A DNA stretch of 64,000 nt from assembly GCF_030035605.1 (NCBI RefSeq), contig NZ_CP106736.1, positions 1,116,001 through 1,180,000 on the forward strand, read 5' to 3'. The notes under the pieces are model-generated. The model ran no database searches. It saw nothing but the letters and a program-made list of their open reading frames with translations, and had not been told where the DNA came from. The position numbers and the translations under genes are program-made. Numbering within the stretch: position 1 is the first letter of the stretch; each line of letters starts with the position of its first letter. Source of the stretch: Silvimonas soli. Its GTDB lineage: Bacteria; Pseudomonadota; Gammaproteobacteria; Burkholderiales; Chitinibacteraceae. Below, piece by piece: positions 1 to 9,389 of the stretch.

Positions 1-2
1 AT

Positions 3-1082
3 GTCGCCGCGCTGTATGCCTATCTGATGCATGGTGTAGCGCCGGTCGATGGCGCTGCCCGCAAAACCAGATTGCCGTTCCCGTTCAATATCCGCTTGTC
101 GATGGCGATGTGGAACGGGTTGTTTCTGGACCCGAAACCGCTGGAAACCGACTCCGCCAAAAGCGCGGAATGGAATCGTGGGCGCTATCTGGTAGACGCA
201 CTGGAACATTGCAGCGCCTGTCATACCCCGCGCAATGTGTTCATGGCGGAGAAACAAGGCGCAGCATTTGCTGGCGGCCAGCTGGGCGCATGGTACGCGC
301 CGAACATTACGTCGGATGCCGCCAGTGGCATTGGTGGCTGGAGTGATGCCGAGCTCATGCAGTATCTGAAATCCGGCCATGTGCCGCGTAAAGCAGCGGC
401 AGCCGGGCCAATGGCAGAGGCGGTATCAAATAGCCTGAGTTATTTGACCGATACCGACCTGCAAGCCATTGCCACTTACCTGAAGACCATCAATCCGGTT
501 CGCGACGGCAACGATATCAAACCGGCCTTTGCCTGGGGCTCGCCGGCCAATGATGATGCGACATTACGTGGCACTTCGGGCGTGACTCAAAGCAGCAAGC
601 CCACCAGTGCAGCTGAACTGTTCAGCGCCAATTGCGCCAGTTGCCACCAAACCACCGGCAGCGGCACTAGCGACGGCGCTTATCCTTCACTCAGTAACAA
701 CACCACGCTGGGCCATGCCAATGCCAGCAATCTGATCGCCGCCATCTTGTACGGCGTTGACCGGCCATTGCCTGATGGTCGCCACGCGTTCATGCCTGGC
801 TTTGGCCCCAACAGCCTGGTTAACCCGCTCTCTGATACCGATATCGCTGCGCTGGCCAACTACACCTTACGCCAGTTTGGCAACGCAGCGGTGCAAGTCA
901 CCGCAGGAGACGTCACCACCGCGCGAAAAGGCGGTGAGCCACCACTACTGGCCAAGGTGCCCAAAATCTTGCCCATAGTACTGGTGGTGATTGCGCTGCT
1001 GCTTGTGCTGGCCATCTGGCGTGGCATGCGTCGACGCAGGCTGCGGGTGATTCGCGCCACCCCGGCGCCGCACGCGAGTTAA
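3..1082 (+). CDS. cytochrome c subunit of a membrane-bound dehydrogenase (5' part missing)
   Basis: The frame is open from the left edge, so the gene starts outside the window and the first ATG inside it (27) is not the real start. Two c-type heme sites are visible, CSACH at 210-224 and CASCH at 633-647; family members of this type carry three hemes, so the first probably lies upstream. The protein ends in a hydrophobic helix (about 966-1020) followed by an Arg-rich tail, which would anchor it in the inner membrane with the hemes in the periplasm. This layout fits the cytochrome subunit of alcohol or aldehyde dehydrogenases, which passes electrons to quinone or a terminal oxidase. The catalytic subunit is not visible, so the substrate is unknown. 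Confidence 0.8.
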   Translation, partial: VAALYAYLMHGVAPVDGAARKTRLPFPFNIRLSMAMWNGLFLDPKPLETDSAKSAEWNRGRYLVDALEHCSACHTPRNVFMAEKQGAAFAGGQLGAWYAPNITSDAASGIGGWSDAELMQYLKSGHVPRKAAAAGPMAEAVSNSLSYLTDTDLQAIATYLKTINPVRDGNDIKPAFAWGSPANDDATLRGTSGVTQSSKPTSAAELFSANCASCHQTTGSGTSDGAYPSLSNNTTLGHANASNLIAAILYGVDRPLPDGRHAFMPGFGPNSLVNPLSDTDIAALANYTLRQFGNAAVQVTAGDVTTARKGGEPPLLAKVPKILPIVLVVIALLLVLAIWRGMRRRRLRVIRATPAPHAS

Positions 1083-1105
1083 ATTGCAATGGCGCTGGGG
1101 TATAC

Positions 1106-1141
1106 CAGCACTGCAGCCCGCGTGGCCGGGCCGCAGTGCTG
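1106..1141. terminator. strong hairpin after the cytochrome c gene
   Basis: Two nested stems pair perfectly: CAGCACTGC (1106-1114) with GCAGTGCTG (1133-1141), and GCCCG with CGGGC inside. It lies 24 bases after the stop codon. No T-run follows on either side, so it may be an mRNA-stabilising or Rho-assisted end rather than a classical intrinsic terminator. Confidence 0.5.
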
Positions 1142-1231
1142 CCGGGCGGGTCGCAAAATGTGGCATACTCAAACAACATGTTTGCCCGGCAAACGCTTCC
1201 CACTCATGCATTCCAGCCACGCCAGAATCGA

Positions 1232-2479
1232 ATGACAGCTTCCCAGTTTTCCGCCTTGTTTGTATTTGCCCTGGCCGCCAGCGTCTTGCTGCAATTGTGG
1301 CTCGCCGCGCGCCAGATCAATCATGTCCGCCGCAACCGTAGCGCCGTGCCCGAAGCCTTCGCCGGTAGCATCACTTTAACTTCGCACCAGCGTGCCGCCG
1401 ATTACACGGTGGAGAAAACCCGCTTTGGCATGATCAGTACCGTGTTCGAAGCGATCGTGCTGGCCGCCTTCACCCTCGGTGGCGGTATCGAGTGGTTGAT
1501 GCACATTGCGCAAGGCTGGTTTGGCAATGGACTGGCCGCCGGCGTATGCATGATCGCCATGCTCGCAGTTATCCAGACCGTGCTGAGTTTGCCGTTTTCC
1601 TGGCACAGCACTTTCGGTATCGAAGCACGTTACGGCTTTAACCAGAGCACGCCCGCCGTGTTCTGGGGCGATTTGCTCAAAACCGCCGGGATCGCCGCAG
1701 CGCTGGGTTTGCCGCTGGTGACGCTGGTGCTGTGGCTGATGCAACAAATGGGCGCGCATTGGTGGGTCTGGGTCTGGCTGACCTGGATGGGTTTCTCGCT
1801 GTTTGTAATGTGGGTGTTCCCGACCTGGATTGCGCCGCTGTTCAACAAGTTTGAACCGCTACCGGATGAAAGCCTGCGTTTGCGTATCGAAGCATTGTTG
1901 AATCGTTGTGGCTTTGTCGCCAGCGGCATTTTCATGATGGATGGCTCCAAGCGCTCCAGCCATGGCAACGCTTATTTCACCGGCCTGGGTAAAACCAAAC
2001 GCATCGTGTTCTTTGACACGCTGCTCAAACAACTGGATGGCGACGAGATCGAAGCCGTGCTGGCCCATGAACTGGGACACTTCAAGCGTCGTCATATCGT
2101 CAAGCGCATCATCTGGACCTTTGTGCTGATGCTGGGCCTGTTGTGGGTGCTCGGCCAACTGATGCAGGAAGCGTGGTTTTACAACGGTCTGGGCGTACAA
2201 ACCCAAAGCACCGCCGCCGCGCTGACGCTGTTTTTCATGGTGCTACCGGTGTTTACCTTTCTGTTTGCGCCGATTGGCTCGTGGTTGTCGCGCAAGCATG
2301 AGTTCGAGGCCGATGAATATGCCGCGCAGCAATCTTCTGCCCGCGATCTGATCAACGCCCTGGTCAAGCTCTACCGTGACAACGCTTCAACGCTGACGCC
2401 CGATCCACTGCATAGCGTGTATTACGACAGCCATCCGCCCGCCAGTTTGCGCGTGGCGGCACTCAAGCGCCTGGCCTGA
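1232..2479 (+). CDS. M48 family zinc metalloprotease (Ste24/CAAX protease type)
   Basis: A 415-residue multi-spanning inner-membrane protease. The zinc motif HELGHFKRRH and the third zinc ligand in EFEADEYAA, about 75 residues later, are both intact. Hydrophobic segments flank the catalytic core at the N-terminus and around residues 60-190 and 290-345, as in the STE24 branch of M48. The frame is open from 1136, but the ATG at 1232 gives the usual N-terminus with an immediate membrane segment, so I use it. Bacterial members are thought to take part in membrane-protein quality control; the substrate here is unknown. The next gene is rsgA, 102 bases downstream. Confidence 0.85.
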   Translation: MTASQFSALFVFALAASVLLQLWLAARQINHVRRNRSAVPEAFAGSITLTSHQRAADYTVEKTRFGMISTVFEAIVLAAFTLGGGIEWLMHIAQGWFGNGLAAGVCMIAMLAVIQTVLSLPFSWHSTFGIEARYGFNQSTPAVFWGDLLKTAGIAAALGLPLVTLVLWLMQQMGAHWWVWVWLTWMGFSLFVMWVFPTWIAPLFNKFEPLPDESLRLRIEALLNRCGFVASGIFMMDGSKRSSHGNAYFTGLGKTKRIVFFDTLLKQLDGDEIEAVLAHELGHFKRRHIVKRIIWTFVLMLGLLWVLGQLMQEAWFYNGLGVQTQSTAAALTLFFMVLPVFTFLFAPIGSWLSRKHEFEADEYAAQQSSARDLINALVKLYRDNASTLTPDPLHSVYYDSHPPASLRVAALKRLA

Positions 2480-2581
2480 AACCGGACGGCCCGCCGCTTG
2501 TTTTAAACCGATATTTTGTGTGATGCAGGAAGCAATGACCTTTACGCCCGACTTTAGCCGTACTTTGTGTCTGACCTCACG

Positions 2582-3460
2582 ATGAGCGATAGCGCCCGCA
2601 TCATTGCCAGCCATGGCCGCGCCTACATCATCGAGTTACCCGATGGCCGCCGCCTGAGCGCTAGCGCCCGTGGCAAGAAAACCGACTTTGCCTGCGGCGA
2701 CAATGTTGCCATCAAGGTGCTCAATGACGAACAGGCGGTGATTGAGAAAGCTCTGGAACGCAAAACGCTGTTGTATCGCTCGGATCAATGGCGCTCCAAG
2801 CTGATCGCCGCCAACGTTACGCAAATTGCCATCGTGGTGGCGCCGGTTCCCAGTTATCTGGATGAACTGATTGGCCGCACGCTGCTAGCCGCCGAATCGC
2901 AAGATATCGAACCATTGATTGTGCTGAACAAGTGCGACCTGCCTGAGGCCGTGAAAGCCCGCGAAGCACTGCGCTATTACGAAACGCTGGGTTATCCGCT
3001 GCTGGCCTTGTCGGCCAAAGAAGATGTCTCGCCGCTGCGAGCCAAGTTGCAAGGGCACACCTCCGTGCTGGTCGGGCAATCGGGCATGGGCAAGTCGACC
3101 TTGCTCAACGCGCTGATCCCGGAAGCCCGTGCGCGGGTGAACGATATTTCCACCGCACTGGATACCGGCAAGCACACCACCACGCACGCCACCCTCTACC
3201 ATCTTGATGAGCAATCGGCGCTCATTGACTCACCCGGCGTGCAGTCGTTCGGGCTGGCGCATCTCAAAGAAGAGACACTGCCCAATCTGATGCCGGATTT
3301 ACGCCCGTACGTTGGGCAATGCCGCTTCCACAACTGCCGGCATCGCCACGAGCCCGATTGCGCCATACTCAATGCAGCCAAAAGTGGCGCAATTGCCCAA
3401 TCCCGCATGGACTTGCTCCACCGCCTGCAAGACGAACTGGCCCAGGTCAGCACCTGGTAA
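2582..3460 (+). CDS. rsgA: RsgA, small ribosomal subunit maturation GTPase
   Basis: A circularly permuted GTPase that tests and releases late 30S assembly intermediates. The permutation is visible: the G4 motif NKCD comes before the P-loop GQSGMGKST and the G3 motif DSPGV. An OB-fold precedes them, and a C-terminal zinc-binding knuckle (CRFHNCRHRHEPDC) follows. Length (292 residues) is normal. A GTG at 2567 would add five residues, but the ATG at 2582 gives the start MSDSARIIASHG typical of the family. Neither start has a clear Shine-Dalgarno sequence. Confidence 0.93.
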   Translation: MSDSARIIASHGRAYIIELPDGRRLSASARGKKTDFACGDNVAIKVLNDEQAVIEKALERKTLLYRSDQWRSKLIAANVTQIAIVVAPVPSYLDELIGRTLLAAESQDIEPLIVLNKCDLPEAVKAREALRYYETLGYPLLALSAKEDVSPLRAKLQGHTSVLVGQSGMGKSTLLNALIPEARARVNDISTALDTGKHTTTHATLYHLDEQSALIDSPGVQSFGLAHLKEETLPNLMPDLRPYVGQCRFHNCRHRHEPDCAILNAAKSGAIAQSRMDLLHRLQDELAQVSTW

Positions 3461-3616
3461 TTGTGCGCCTGGCGCGTCCGCAAAGTTGCTCAACACAGGG
3501 GATTGATATGACAATCAAGTATGCTGAGCACGTTACACCTGTCATCCTTGATCGTGCGCGCTGCGCGATGCAGTGATTTTGATATATTGATATAGCCGTA
3601 ACCTGCAAGCTTCGAC

Positions 3617-4363
3617 ATGCCCGCACAACGTGCCTTACATCTTTATCGCCAGACCCAGCACGCCGGTGACGACGAGCGGGTAACTCGTCATGCGCCGCTG
3701 GTGAAGCGCATCGCCTACCATCTGGTATCGCGCCTGCCCGCCAGCGTGGATGTTGAAGACCTGATCCAGGTGGGTTTGATCGGACTGATGGAAGCGGCCC
3801 GCAATTTTGATCCGGCCGCCGGGGTGCAGTTTGAAACCTTCGCCTCGCAGCGCATACGCGGTGCCATGATTGACGAGTTGCGCAACGCCGACTGGGCCTC
3901 ACGCCAGACCCGCCGCAACATGCGCGAGATCGAAACCGCATTGAGCGCACTGGAACACAAGCTCGGCCGCGCACCCTCCGAGGGCGAAGTGGCCAAATCC
4001 ATGGCGCTGCCACTGGACGAATACCAGCACATGCTGGCCGAAGCCCGTGGTCATCAGTTGGTGTACTACGAAGACTTTGAAGACGAAGACGATCACAGCA
4101 GTTATCTGGATCAGTTTACGGCTGACCATAAAGCCAACCCGTTTACCCAGATTGCCGACGCCGGGTTTCGCCAGACCTTGGTCGACGGCATCGGCAAATT
4201 GCCAGAACGTGAGCAATTGGTGATGGCGCTGTACTACGATGAAGAACTGAACCTGAAAGAAATCGGCGCAGTGCTTGGTGTTACCGAATCGCGTGTCTCA
4301 CAATTGCATAGTCAGGCCGTTGCCCGATTGCGCGTGCACCTCAAAGACTGGTTACATCGCTGA
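3617..4363 (+). CDS. fliA: FliA, flagellar sigma-28 factor
   Basis: A 248-residue alternative sigma factor directing RNA polymerase to late flagellar and chemotaxis promoters. Region 2 is recognisable in DVEDLIQVGLIGLMEA and FETFASQRIRGAMIDELR, region 3 in the LGRAPSEGEVAKSM segment, and the region 4 helix-turn-helix in LNLKEIGAVLGVTESRVSQLH. The N-terminal region 1 is absent, as expected for this class. It is followed 50 bases later by motC. No other flagellar genes lie in the window, so the pair sits outside a large flagellar cluster. The 156-base gap upstream shows no convincing promoter. Confidence 0.93.
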   Translation: MPAQRALHLYRQTQHAGDDERVTRHAPLVKRIAYHLVSRLPASVDVEDLIQVGLIGLMEAARNFDPAAGVQFETFASQRIRGAMIDELRNADWASRQTRRNMREIETALSALEHKLGRAPSEGEVAKSMALPLDEYQHMLAEARGHQLVYYEDFEDEDDHSSYLDQFTADHKANPFTQIADAGFRQTLVDGIGKLPEREQLVMALYYDEELNLKEIGAVLGVTESRVSQLHSQAVARLRVHLKDWLHR

Positions 4364-4413
4364 CACGCGGATATCGCCCACAATAATTTCAATGACAAAA
4401 ACCCACTCAGCGC

Positions 4414-5151
4414 ATGGATAAAATCAGTGTTATCGGCCTTATTCTCGGTGTGGTCGCCATTACGCTGGGCCAATGGCTGGAAGGCGGCCACATTGGCTCG
4501 CTGCTCCAGTTCACCGCATTCCTGATCGTGATCGGCGGTACCGCCGGTGCGGTCATGCTGCAAAGCCGGGTATCCGACTTTGTCGCCGGCATGAAAATGG
4601 TGAAATGGGTGTTTGTGCCGCCGGTGCATGACTTTCGCCGCATCCTGAACACGCTCACCACCTGGAGCCAGCAAGCACGCCGTACCGGTTTGCTGGGGCT
4701 GGAACCCTACGTGCAAAGCGAGAAAGATCCATTCGTGAAACGCGGCGTGCAAATGCTCGTGGACGGCGCCGAACCCGAAACCATCCGCCGCTCGCTGGAA
4801 CTCGATATTGATGTGTGGGAATTACACGCCCGTAGTGCGGCCAAAATCTGGGAAGCCGCTGGCGGCTACGCACCTACCATCGGTATTCTGGGCGCCGTAC
4901 TGGGGTTGATCCATGTGATGGAAAACCTTTCCGATCCGTCCCGACTGGGCGCCGGGATCGCCGTGGCGTTTGTCGCGACCATTTATGGTGTCGGCTCAGC
5001 CAACCTGATCTTCTTGCCTATCGCCAATAAACTCAAACTGCATATCGGCACCGAAGTTCGCCGCCGCGAAATGCTCACCGAAGGCCTGGTGACCATCGCC
5101 AGTGGCGAAAACCCGCGCATGCTGGAAAACAAACTCGCTGCTTATTTGTGA
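4414..5151 (+). CDS. motC: MotA-family flagellar stator subunit (MotC-like)
   Basis: A 245-residue inner-membrane proton- or sodium-channel subunit of the MotA/PomA/MotC family. Two N-terminal transmembrane helices (residues 5-22 and 30-48), a cytoplasmic domain, and a second pair of helices in the conserved core GGYAPTIGILGAVLGLIHVM...GIAVAFVATIYGVGSANL (about 148-200) are visible. In many relatives fliA-motC is followed by motD, the peptidoglycan-binding partner. Here the next gene is ftsK, so the partner must be encoded elsewhere. Assignment as MotC rather than MotA rests on the fliA neighbour and general likeness. Confidence 0.82.
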   Translation: MDKISVIGLILGVVAITLGQWLEGGHIGSLLQFTAFLIVIGGTAGAVMLQSRVSDFVAGMKMVKWVFVPPVHDFRRILNTLTTWSQQARRTGLLGLEPYVQSEKDPFVKRGVQMLVDGAEPETIRRSLELDIDVWELHARSAAKIWEAAGGYAPTIGILGAVLGLIHVMENLSDPSRLGAGIAVAFVATIYGVGSANLIFLPIANKLKLHIGTEVRRREMLTEGLVTIASGENPRMLENKLAAYL

Positions 5152-5323
5152 GCCACGCGGGTGACATGAAACACACCAACACCGCCCTTTGTAGTGCGGG
5201 CGCGACAACCTCTTTGCGCCGAGCCCGTTACTTCACCACATTCATCGCGTTTTACCTGGCCCGTTCGCGTTTGCCGCAGCGCTTGCCGCTATAATCGCGC
5301 TGTCGTTTCCAAGACTCAGGACC

Positions 5324-7684
5324 ATGGCTTTCTTTCGCAAGAAAAACGTTCCCAACGCTTCCTCCCGTTCCGCGCTGCCGCCGCAACTGGCCAACCTGCT
5401 GCGCGAATCGTGGTGGTTGCTGCTGGTGGCTGCCGTGCTCTATCTGGTATTGGCGCTCTCCACCTGGCATCCGCAAGATCCGGGCTGGTCGCACAGCGCC
5501 ACCCGTGCCGATGTTCACAACCGCGCTGGTTCATTTGGCGCCTGGTTATCCGACATCCTGCTTTCGGTATTCGGCTTTTCCGCATGGTGGTGGGTGGCTT
5601 TTCTGTTTGCCGCCATCTGGTGGGGTTATCGACGTCTCGATAGCGTGAGCGAGTCTTCCCGTCCGGTGGTTTTGCTGGCCTGTATCGGCTTTCTGGCGGT
5701 GATTTTGTCCAGCTGCAGCATGGAAGCGCTGCGCCTGCACTCGATTCATTTCAACTTGCCGCTCTCCCCCGGTGGTGTATTGGGCCTGGCATTGGGCGGC
5801 TGGCTGTTCCACACACTGGGCTTTACCGGCGCAACGGTCTTGTTGTTTGCGATGTGGGCGGTGGGCGTTTCTCTCTTCACCGGCTTGTCGTGGCTGGATT
5901 TGATGGAGCGCGTTGGCGGCGCCATTGAATGGGTCGGCTTCAAGCTGGTCGATACCTGGCACGCCACGCAGGATCGGCGGATCGGTCGTCAAGCGTCGGT
6001 GGCACGTGAAGAACGCGTGAGCGTCGAGAAAAAGAAGAAAGACGAATCGCCGCCGCTGGTCATCTCTTCTCCGGTCATGGAAATCCCTGTCGCCAAGGCG
6101 GTGGTCAAAGCCGCTGAGAAACAAGCCGCGCAAGAACAAAAGAAAGCCGTCCAACCGACTTTGTTCGAGTTTGACGATATCCCTCGCGTGCCCGGCGAGG
6201 CTGCCCTGCCCGCGCTAAGCTTGCTGACACCGCCGGTGGCTTCGCAAGAAACCATCAGCCATGAAACACTCGAATTCACCAGTCGCCTGATTGAACGCAA
6301 GCTGGCTGACTTCAATGTGGAAGTCAAAGTCATCGCCGCTTATCCCGGCCCCGTAATTACGCGTTACGAGATTGACCCGGCAGTGGGCGTGAAGGGTTCG
6401 CAAATTGTGAACCTGATGAAAGACCTTTCACGGGCACTGGGCCTGGTCTCGATTCGCGTGGTCGAGACGATTCCTGGCAAGACCTGCATGGGTCTGGAAT
6501 TGCCGAACCCGACTCGGCAGATGATTCGCTTGTCCGAAATACTCTCTTCGGAAGCCTTCCACGGCACCAGTTCCAGACTGACCATGGCACTCGGCAAAGA
6601 CATCACCGGCAAGCCGGTGGTGACCGATCTGGCCAAGGCGCCGCACATGCTGGTGGCCGGGACAACCGGCTCGGGCAAGTCGGTGGGCGTGAACGCGATG
6701 ATCCTGTCGTTGCTGTACAAGGCCACGCCGGACGAAGTGCGCTTCATCATGGTTGACCCGAAGATGCTGGAATTGTCGGTTTATGACGGCATTCCGCACT
6801 TGCTGGCCCCGGTGGTGACCGACATGAAGCTGGCCGCCAACGCGCTGAACTGGTGTGTGGCGGAGATGGAAAAGCGCTACCGGCTGATGAGCGCCATGGG
6901 TGTGCGTAACCTCGCCGGTTTCAACCAGAAAGTGAAAGAAGCTGAAAAGGCGGGCAAGCCACTCACCAATCCGTTCAGCCTGACCCCGGACAACCCGGAG
7001 CCGCTGGAACATCTGCCGTTCGTGGTGGTGGTGGTGGACGAGTTTGCTGATTTGATGATGACCGCGGGCAAGAAGATTGAAGAATTGATCGCCCGCCTGG
7101 CACAGAAAGCGCGGGCGGCGGGCATCCATCTGATCCTGGCTACGCAGCGCCCGAGCGTGGATGTGATTACCGGCCTGATCAAGGCCAACATCCCGACCCG
7201 GCTGGCGTTCCAGGTATCGTCCAAGATCGACAGTCGCACGATTCTGGACCAGATGGGGGCGGAAGCTTTGCTCGGCCAGGGCGACATGCTGTTCCTGCCG
7301 CCGGGCACCGGTTACCCGCAACGCATTCATGGTGCGTTTGTGGCCGATGATGAAGTCCATCGCGTGGTCGAGTATCTGAAGACCACCGGCGAGCCGGATT
7401 ATGTCGAAGCGATTCTCAACGGCGGCTTTGATGCCGAAGCCGCAGCCAGCGGTGCCGGTGGGGCGTGGGCAGAAGCTGGCGGCGAAGAAACCGACCCGCT
7501 GTATGACGAAGCGGTGTCGTTCGTACTCAAGAGCCGACGGGCATCAATCTCGTCCGTGCAGCGCCAGCTGCGCATCGGTTACAACCGTGCGGCGCGGTTG
7601 ATTGAGCAGATGGAAGGCGCCGGGCTGGTTTCGCCGATGGAAACCAACGGCAACCGTACGGTTTTAGCGCCACCGAGCGAATAA
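5324..7684 (+). CDS. ftsK: FtsK, septal DNA translocase
   Basis: A 786-residue translocase that moves chromosome termini at the division septum and activates XerCD at dif. Four to five membrane helices occupy residues 25-200. A charged Lys/Glu/Ala linker of moderate length covers 215-310. The RecA-like motor carries Walker A GTTGSGKSVGVN and Walker B VVVVDEFAD. The C-terminal winged-helix gamma domain (about 720-786) should read KOPS sequences. The linker is short compared with Escherichia coli FtsK but normal for betaproteobacteria. The 172-base gap before it contains no second stator gene. Confidence 0.95.
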   Translation: MAFFRKKNVPNASSRSALPPQLANLLRESWWLLLVAAVLYLVLALSTWHPQDPGWSHSATRADVHNRAGSFGAWLSDILLSVFGFSAWWWVAFLFAAIWWGYRRLDSVSESSRPVVLLACIGFLAVILSSCSMEALRLHSIHFNLPLSPGGVLGLALGGWLFHTLGFTGATVLLFAMWAVGVSLFTGLSWLDLMERVGGAIEWVGFKLVDTWHATQDRRIGRQASVAREERVSVEKKKKDESPPLVISSPVMEIPVAKAVVKAAEKQAAQEQKKAVQPTLFEFDDIPRVPGEAALPALSLLTPPVASQETISHETLEFTSRLIERKLADFNVEVKVIAAYPGPVITRYEIDPAVGVKGSQIVNLMKDLSRALGLVSIRVVETIPGKTCMGLELPNPTRQMIRLSEILSSEAFHGTSSRLTMALGKDITGKPVVTDLAKAPHMLVAGTTGSGKSVGVNAMILSLLYKATPDEVRFIMVDPKMLELSVYDGIPHLLAPVVTDMKLAANALNWCVAEMEKRYRLMSAMGVRNLAGFNQKVKEAEKAGKPLTNPFSLTPDNPEPLEHLPFVVVVVDEFADLMMTAGKKIEELIARLAQKARAAGIHLILATQRPSVDVITGLIKANIPTRLAFQVSSKIDSRTILDQMGAEALLGQGDMLFLPPGTGYPQRIHGAFVADDEVHRVVEYLKTTGEPDYVEAILNGGFDAEAAASGAGGAWAEAGGEETDPLYDEAVSFVLKSRRASISSVQRQLRIGYNRAARLIEQMEGAGLVSPMETNGNRTVLAPPSE

Positions 7685-7765
7685 AGCCAGCCGAAACAGT
7701 ATTGAGATGGGCGCCATTTTGCAGTGTGAGGATGTCGCCCCTTTACCGCGACTCGCTGATTTGGC

Positions 7766-7795
7766 TTGAACAAAATCACTGAGTCATGTTATAAA
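7766..7795 (+). promoter_or_regulatory. sigma-70 promoter for rpmB-rpmG
   Basis: TTGAAC at 7766-7771 and TATAAA at 7790-7795 are separated by 18 bases and lie 34 bases before the rpmB start. This is the only good promoter match between ftsK and rpmB. Confidence 0.6.
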
Positions 7796-7829
7796 TCGTG
7801 TTTTTTCCAGAAGTCAGGGAATCCTAACC

Positions 7830-8063
7830 ATGGCACGTGTATGTAAAGTCACCGGCAAGCGCCCGATGACAGGGAACAATGTTTCCCACGCCAACAACAA
7901 AACAAAGCGTCGTTTCCTCCCGAATCTGCAATCTCGCCGTTTCTGGGTTGAGAGCGAAAACCGTTGGGTGCGCCTGCGCGTATCCAATGCTGCCCTGCGT
8001 ACCATCGACAAGAACGGCATTGACGTTGTTCTGGCCGACCTGCGCGCCCGCGGCGAACTGTAA
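7830..8063 (+). CDS. rpmB: 50S ribosomal protein bL28
   Basis: A 77-residue basic protein with the bL28 start MARVCKVTGKRPMTGNNVSH and the RRFLPNLQSRRFWV core. No zinc-ribbon cysteine pairs are present apart from one N-terminal Cys, so this is the zinc-independent form. It is followed 18 bases later by rpmG, the conserved bacterial pairing, and both are ended by the terminator at 8293. Confidence 0.97.
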   Translation: MARVCKVTGKRPMTGNNVSHANNKTKRRFLPNLQSRRFWVESENRWVRLRVSNAALRTIDKNGIDVVLADLRARGEL

Positions 8064-8081
8064 CCAGGTAGATAGACGATC

Positions 8082-8237
8082 ATGCGTGAAAAAATCAAGC
8101 TCGAATCCAGCGCCGGTACCGGTCACTTCTACACGACCACCAAGAACAAGCGCACCACTCCGGAAAAAATCGAACTGAAAAAGTACGATCCGGTTGTCCG
8201 CAAGCATGTGATTTACAAGGAAATCAAGCTGAAGTAA
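8082..8237 (+). CDS. rpmG: 50S ribosomal protein bL33
   Basis: A 51-residue protein beginning MREKIKLESSAGTGHFYTTT and ending in YKEIKLK, which is the bL33 pattern. The zinc-binding CxxC pairs of some bL33 paralogues are missing, so it is the C-minus form. It is cotranscribed with rpmB. Confidence 0.97.
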   Translation: MREKIKLESSAGTGHFYTTTKNKRTTPEKIELKKYDPVVRKHVIYKEIKLK

Positions 8238-8292
8238 TTCAGCTAGTCGTTGGAATACCAACGGCAAAAGGATTCCCTGGTCCCGTGCCGGA

Positions 8293-8328
8293 AATAAAAA
8301 ACCCGCTCATTGCAGCGGGTTTTTTATT
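8293..8328 (+). terminator. rpmB-rpmG intrinsic terminator
   Basis: AAAAAACCCGCT pairs with AGCGGGTTTTTT around the loop CATTGC, so the T-run sits directly behind the stem. It also faces the end of the LysR gene on the other strand and could serve both directions. Confidence 0.92.
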
Positions 8329-8382
8329 TGTCATTTCTATCTGGCATTCATTTGTCAGTTCAGCAGCTCACTCATCTCACCA

Positions 8383-9270
8383 TCATTCCGGCGTCCAGAT
8401 TTCGCGCAACGAATCCAGCAGCAAGCCGATCGTTGGATCACTTTGCCGTTCCGCCGAATACAGAAACTGTAATGGGGCCGAGATGGCAATCTCGCCACCG
8501 CGCCACAACACAATAGAACCATCGGCCGCAAAGCGTCGCGCCGTACGTTCTGCCAGCAACGATACCCCCAATCCTGCTTTTACCAGTTCGACCAGCGTGC
8601 CTTCGTCGTCAAACTCCCCCACCCGTTTGGGCGCGATGTTATGCGTGCGCCAGAGCTCCTGGGTGATGCCGGAAAGACTCATGAACTGTGACAAACCCAG
8701 CCACGGCAATTTGCCCAGAGTCTTCCAGTCTGCTTCGGCATGGGTGTCAGCCATGGCCGGGGGTAACGCCACGCAAAAACCCAGTTCGGCCAGTTGTACT
8801 GTGTTGACGTTCTGATAGGGATTGCGGCCAAAGTAGAAGCCGCCATCAAGCAGCTTTTTGCGCACATCGTTAAGAATCACTCCGGATATCCCGTGCGTGG
8901 TCTGCACCGTCATCAAGGGACAGCGCTGACGCAACAACGCCAGCCACGGCCCGATGCGCAAACGCGCCGCCACGCCCACCGTACCAATCCGCACCTTGCC
9001 CTTGGGTTCGGCCGACATGGCTTTGGCACGGTAGAGCATGTCCTGCGATACGGCGAGAATGTGCTCTGCGTCTGGCAAAAACGCCTTGCCAGCCTCAGTC
9101 AATTGCACACCGCCAGGGTAACGCTCGAACAGCGCCATGCCCAATTGTTCTTCCAGTGCCTTGATCTGCGCGGTCACTGCGGGCTGGGAAAGATGCAGCA
9201 ACTCGGCAGCCTGTGTCAGGTGGCCTTGCTGCGCAACTGCAACAAAAGTACGCAATTGATAAATTTCCAT
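8383..9270 (-). CDS. LysR-family transcriptional regulator
   Basis: A 295-residue regulator. The N-terminal winged helix-turn-helix is clear (LRTFVAVAQQGHLTQAAELL, then SQPAVTAQIKALEEQLG). It is followed by a substrate-binding domain of two periplasmic-protein-like lobes from about residue 90. It is transcribed away from the DUF485-actP operon across a 267-base gap holding a palindrome of LysR type (9390-9406), so it may control that operon as well as itself. The effector cannot be read from the sequence. Confidence 0.9.
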   Translation of the reverse strand: MEIYQLRTFVAVAQQGHLTQAAELLHLSQPAVTAQIKALEEQLGMALFERYPGGVQLTEAGKAFLPDAEHILAVSQDMLYRAKAMSAEPKGKVRIGTVGVAARLRIGPWLALLRQRCPLMTVQTTHGISGVILNDVRKKLLDGGFYFGRNPYQNVNTVQLAELGFCVALPPAMADTHAEADWKTLGKLPWLGLSQFMSLSGITQELWRTHNIAPKRVGEFDDEGTLVELVKAGLGVSLLAERTARRFAADGSIVLWRGGEIAISAPLQFLYSAERQSDPTIGLLLDSLREIWTPE

Positions 9271-9389
9271 ATGCCCGATTATTGCGCAGAACGTTCATAC
9301 GGTGTTGCAAAGCAGTGCGTTGTGTAGCTCAAATCCAGCAACTACGCCATTCTCAGTAAGTTTCGTGCAACGCAACATAAACGTTTTTG

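Noticed and set aside
3508..3576. 22-codon frame before fliA (starts MTIKYAEHV)
   Set aside because: It has an AGGGGA-like site, but it is very short, has no known family and may be a chance frame in the fliA upstream region.
5166..5294. 42-codon frame between motC and ftsK
   Set aside because: No ribosome site, no recognisable domain, and its end overlaps the likely ftsK promoter area; it does not resemble MotD.
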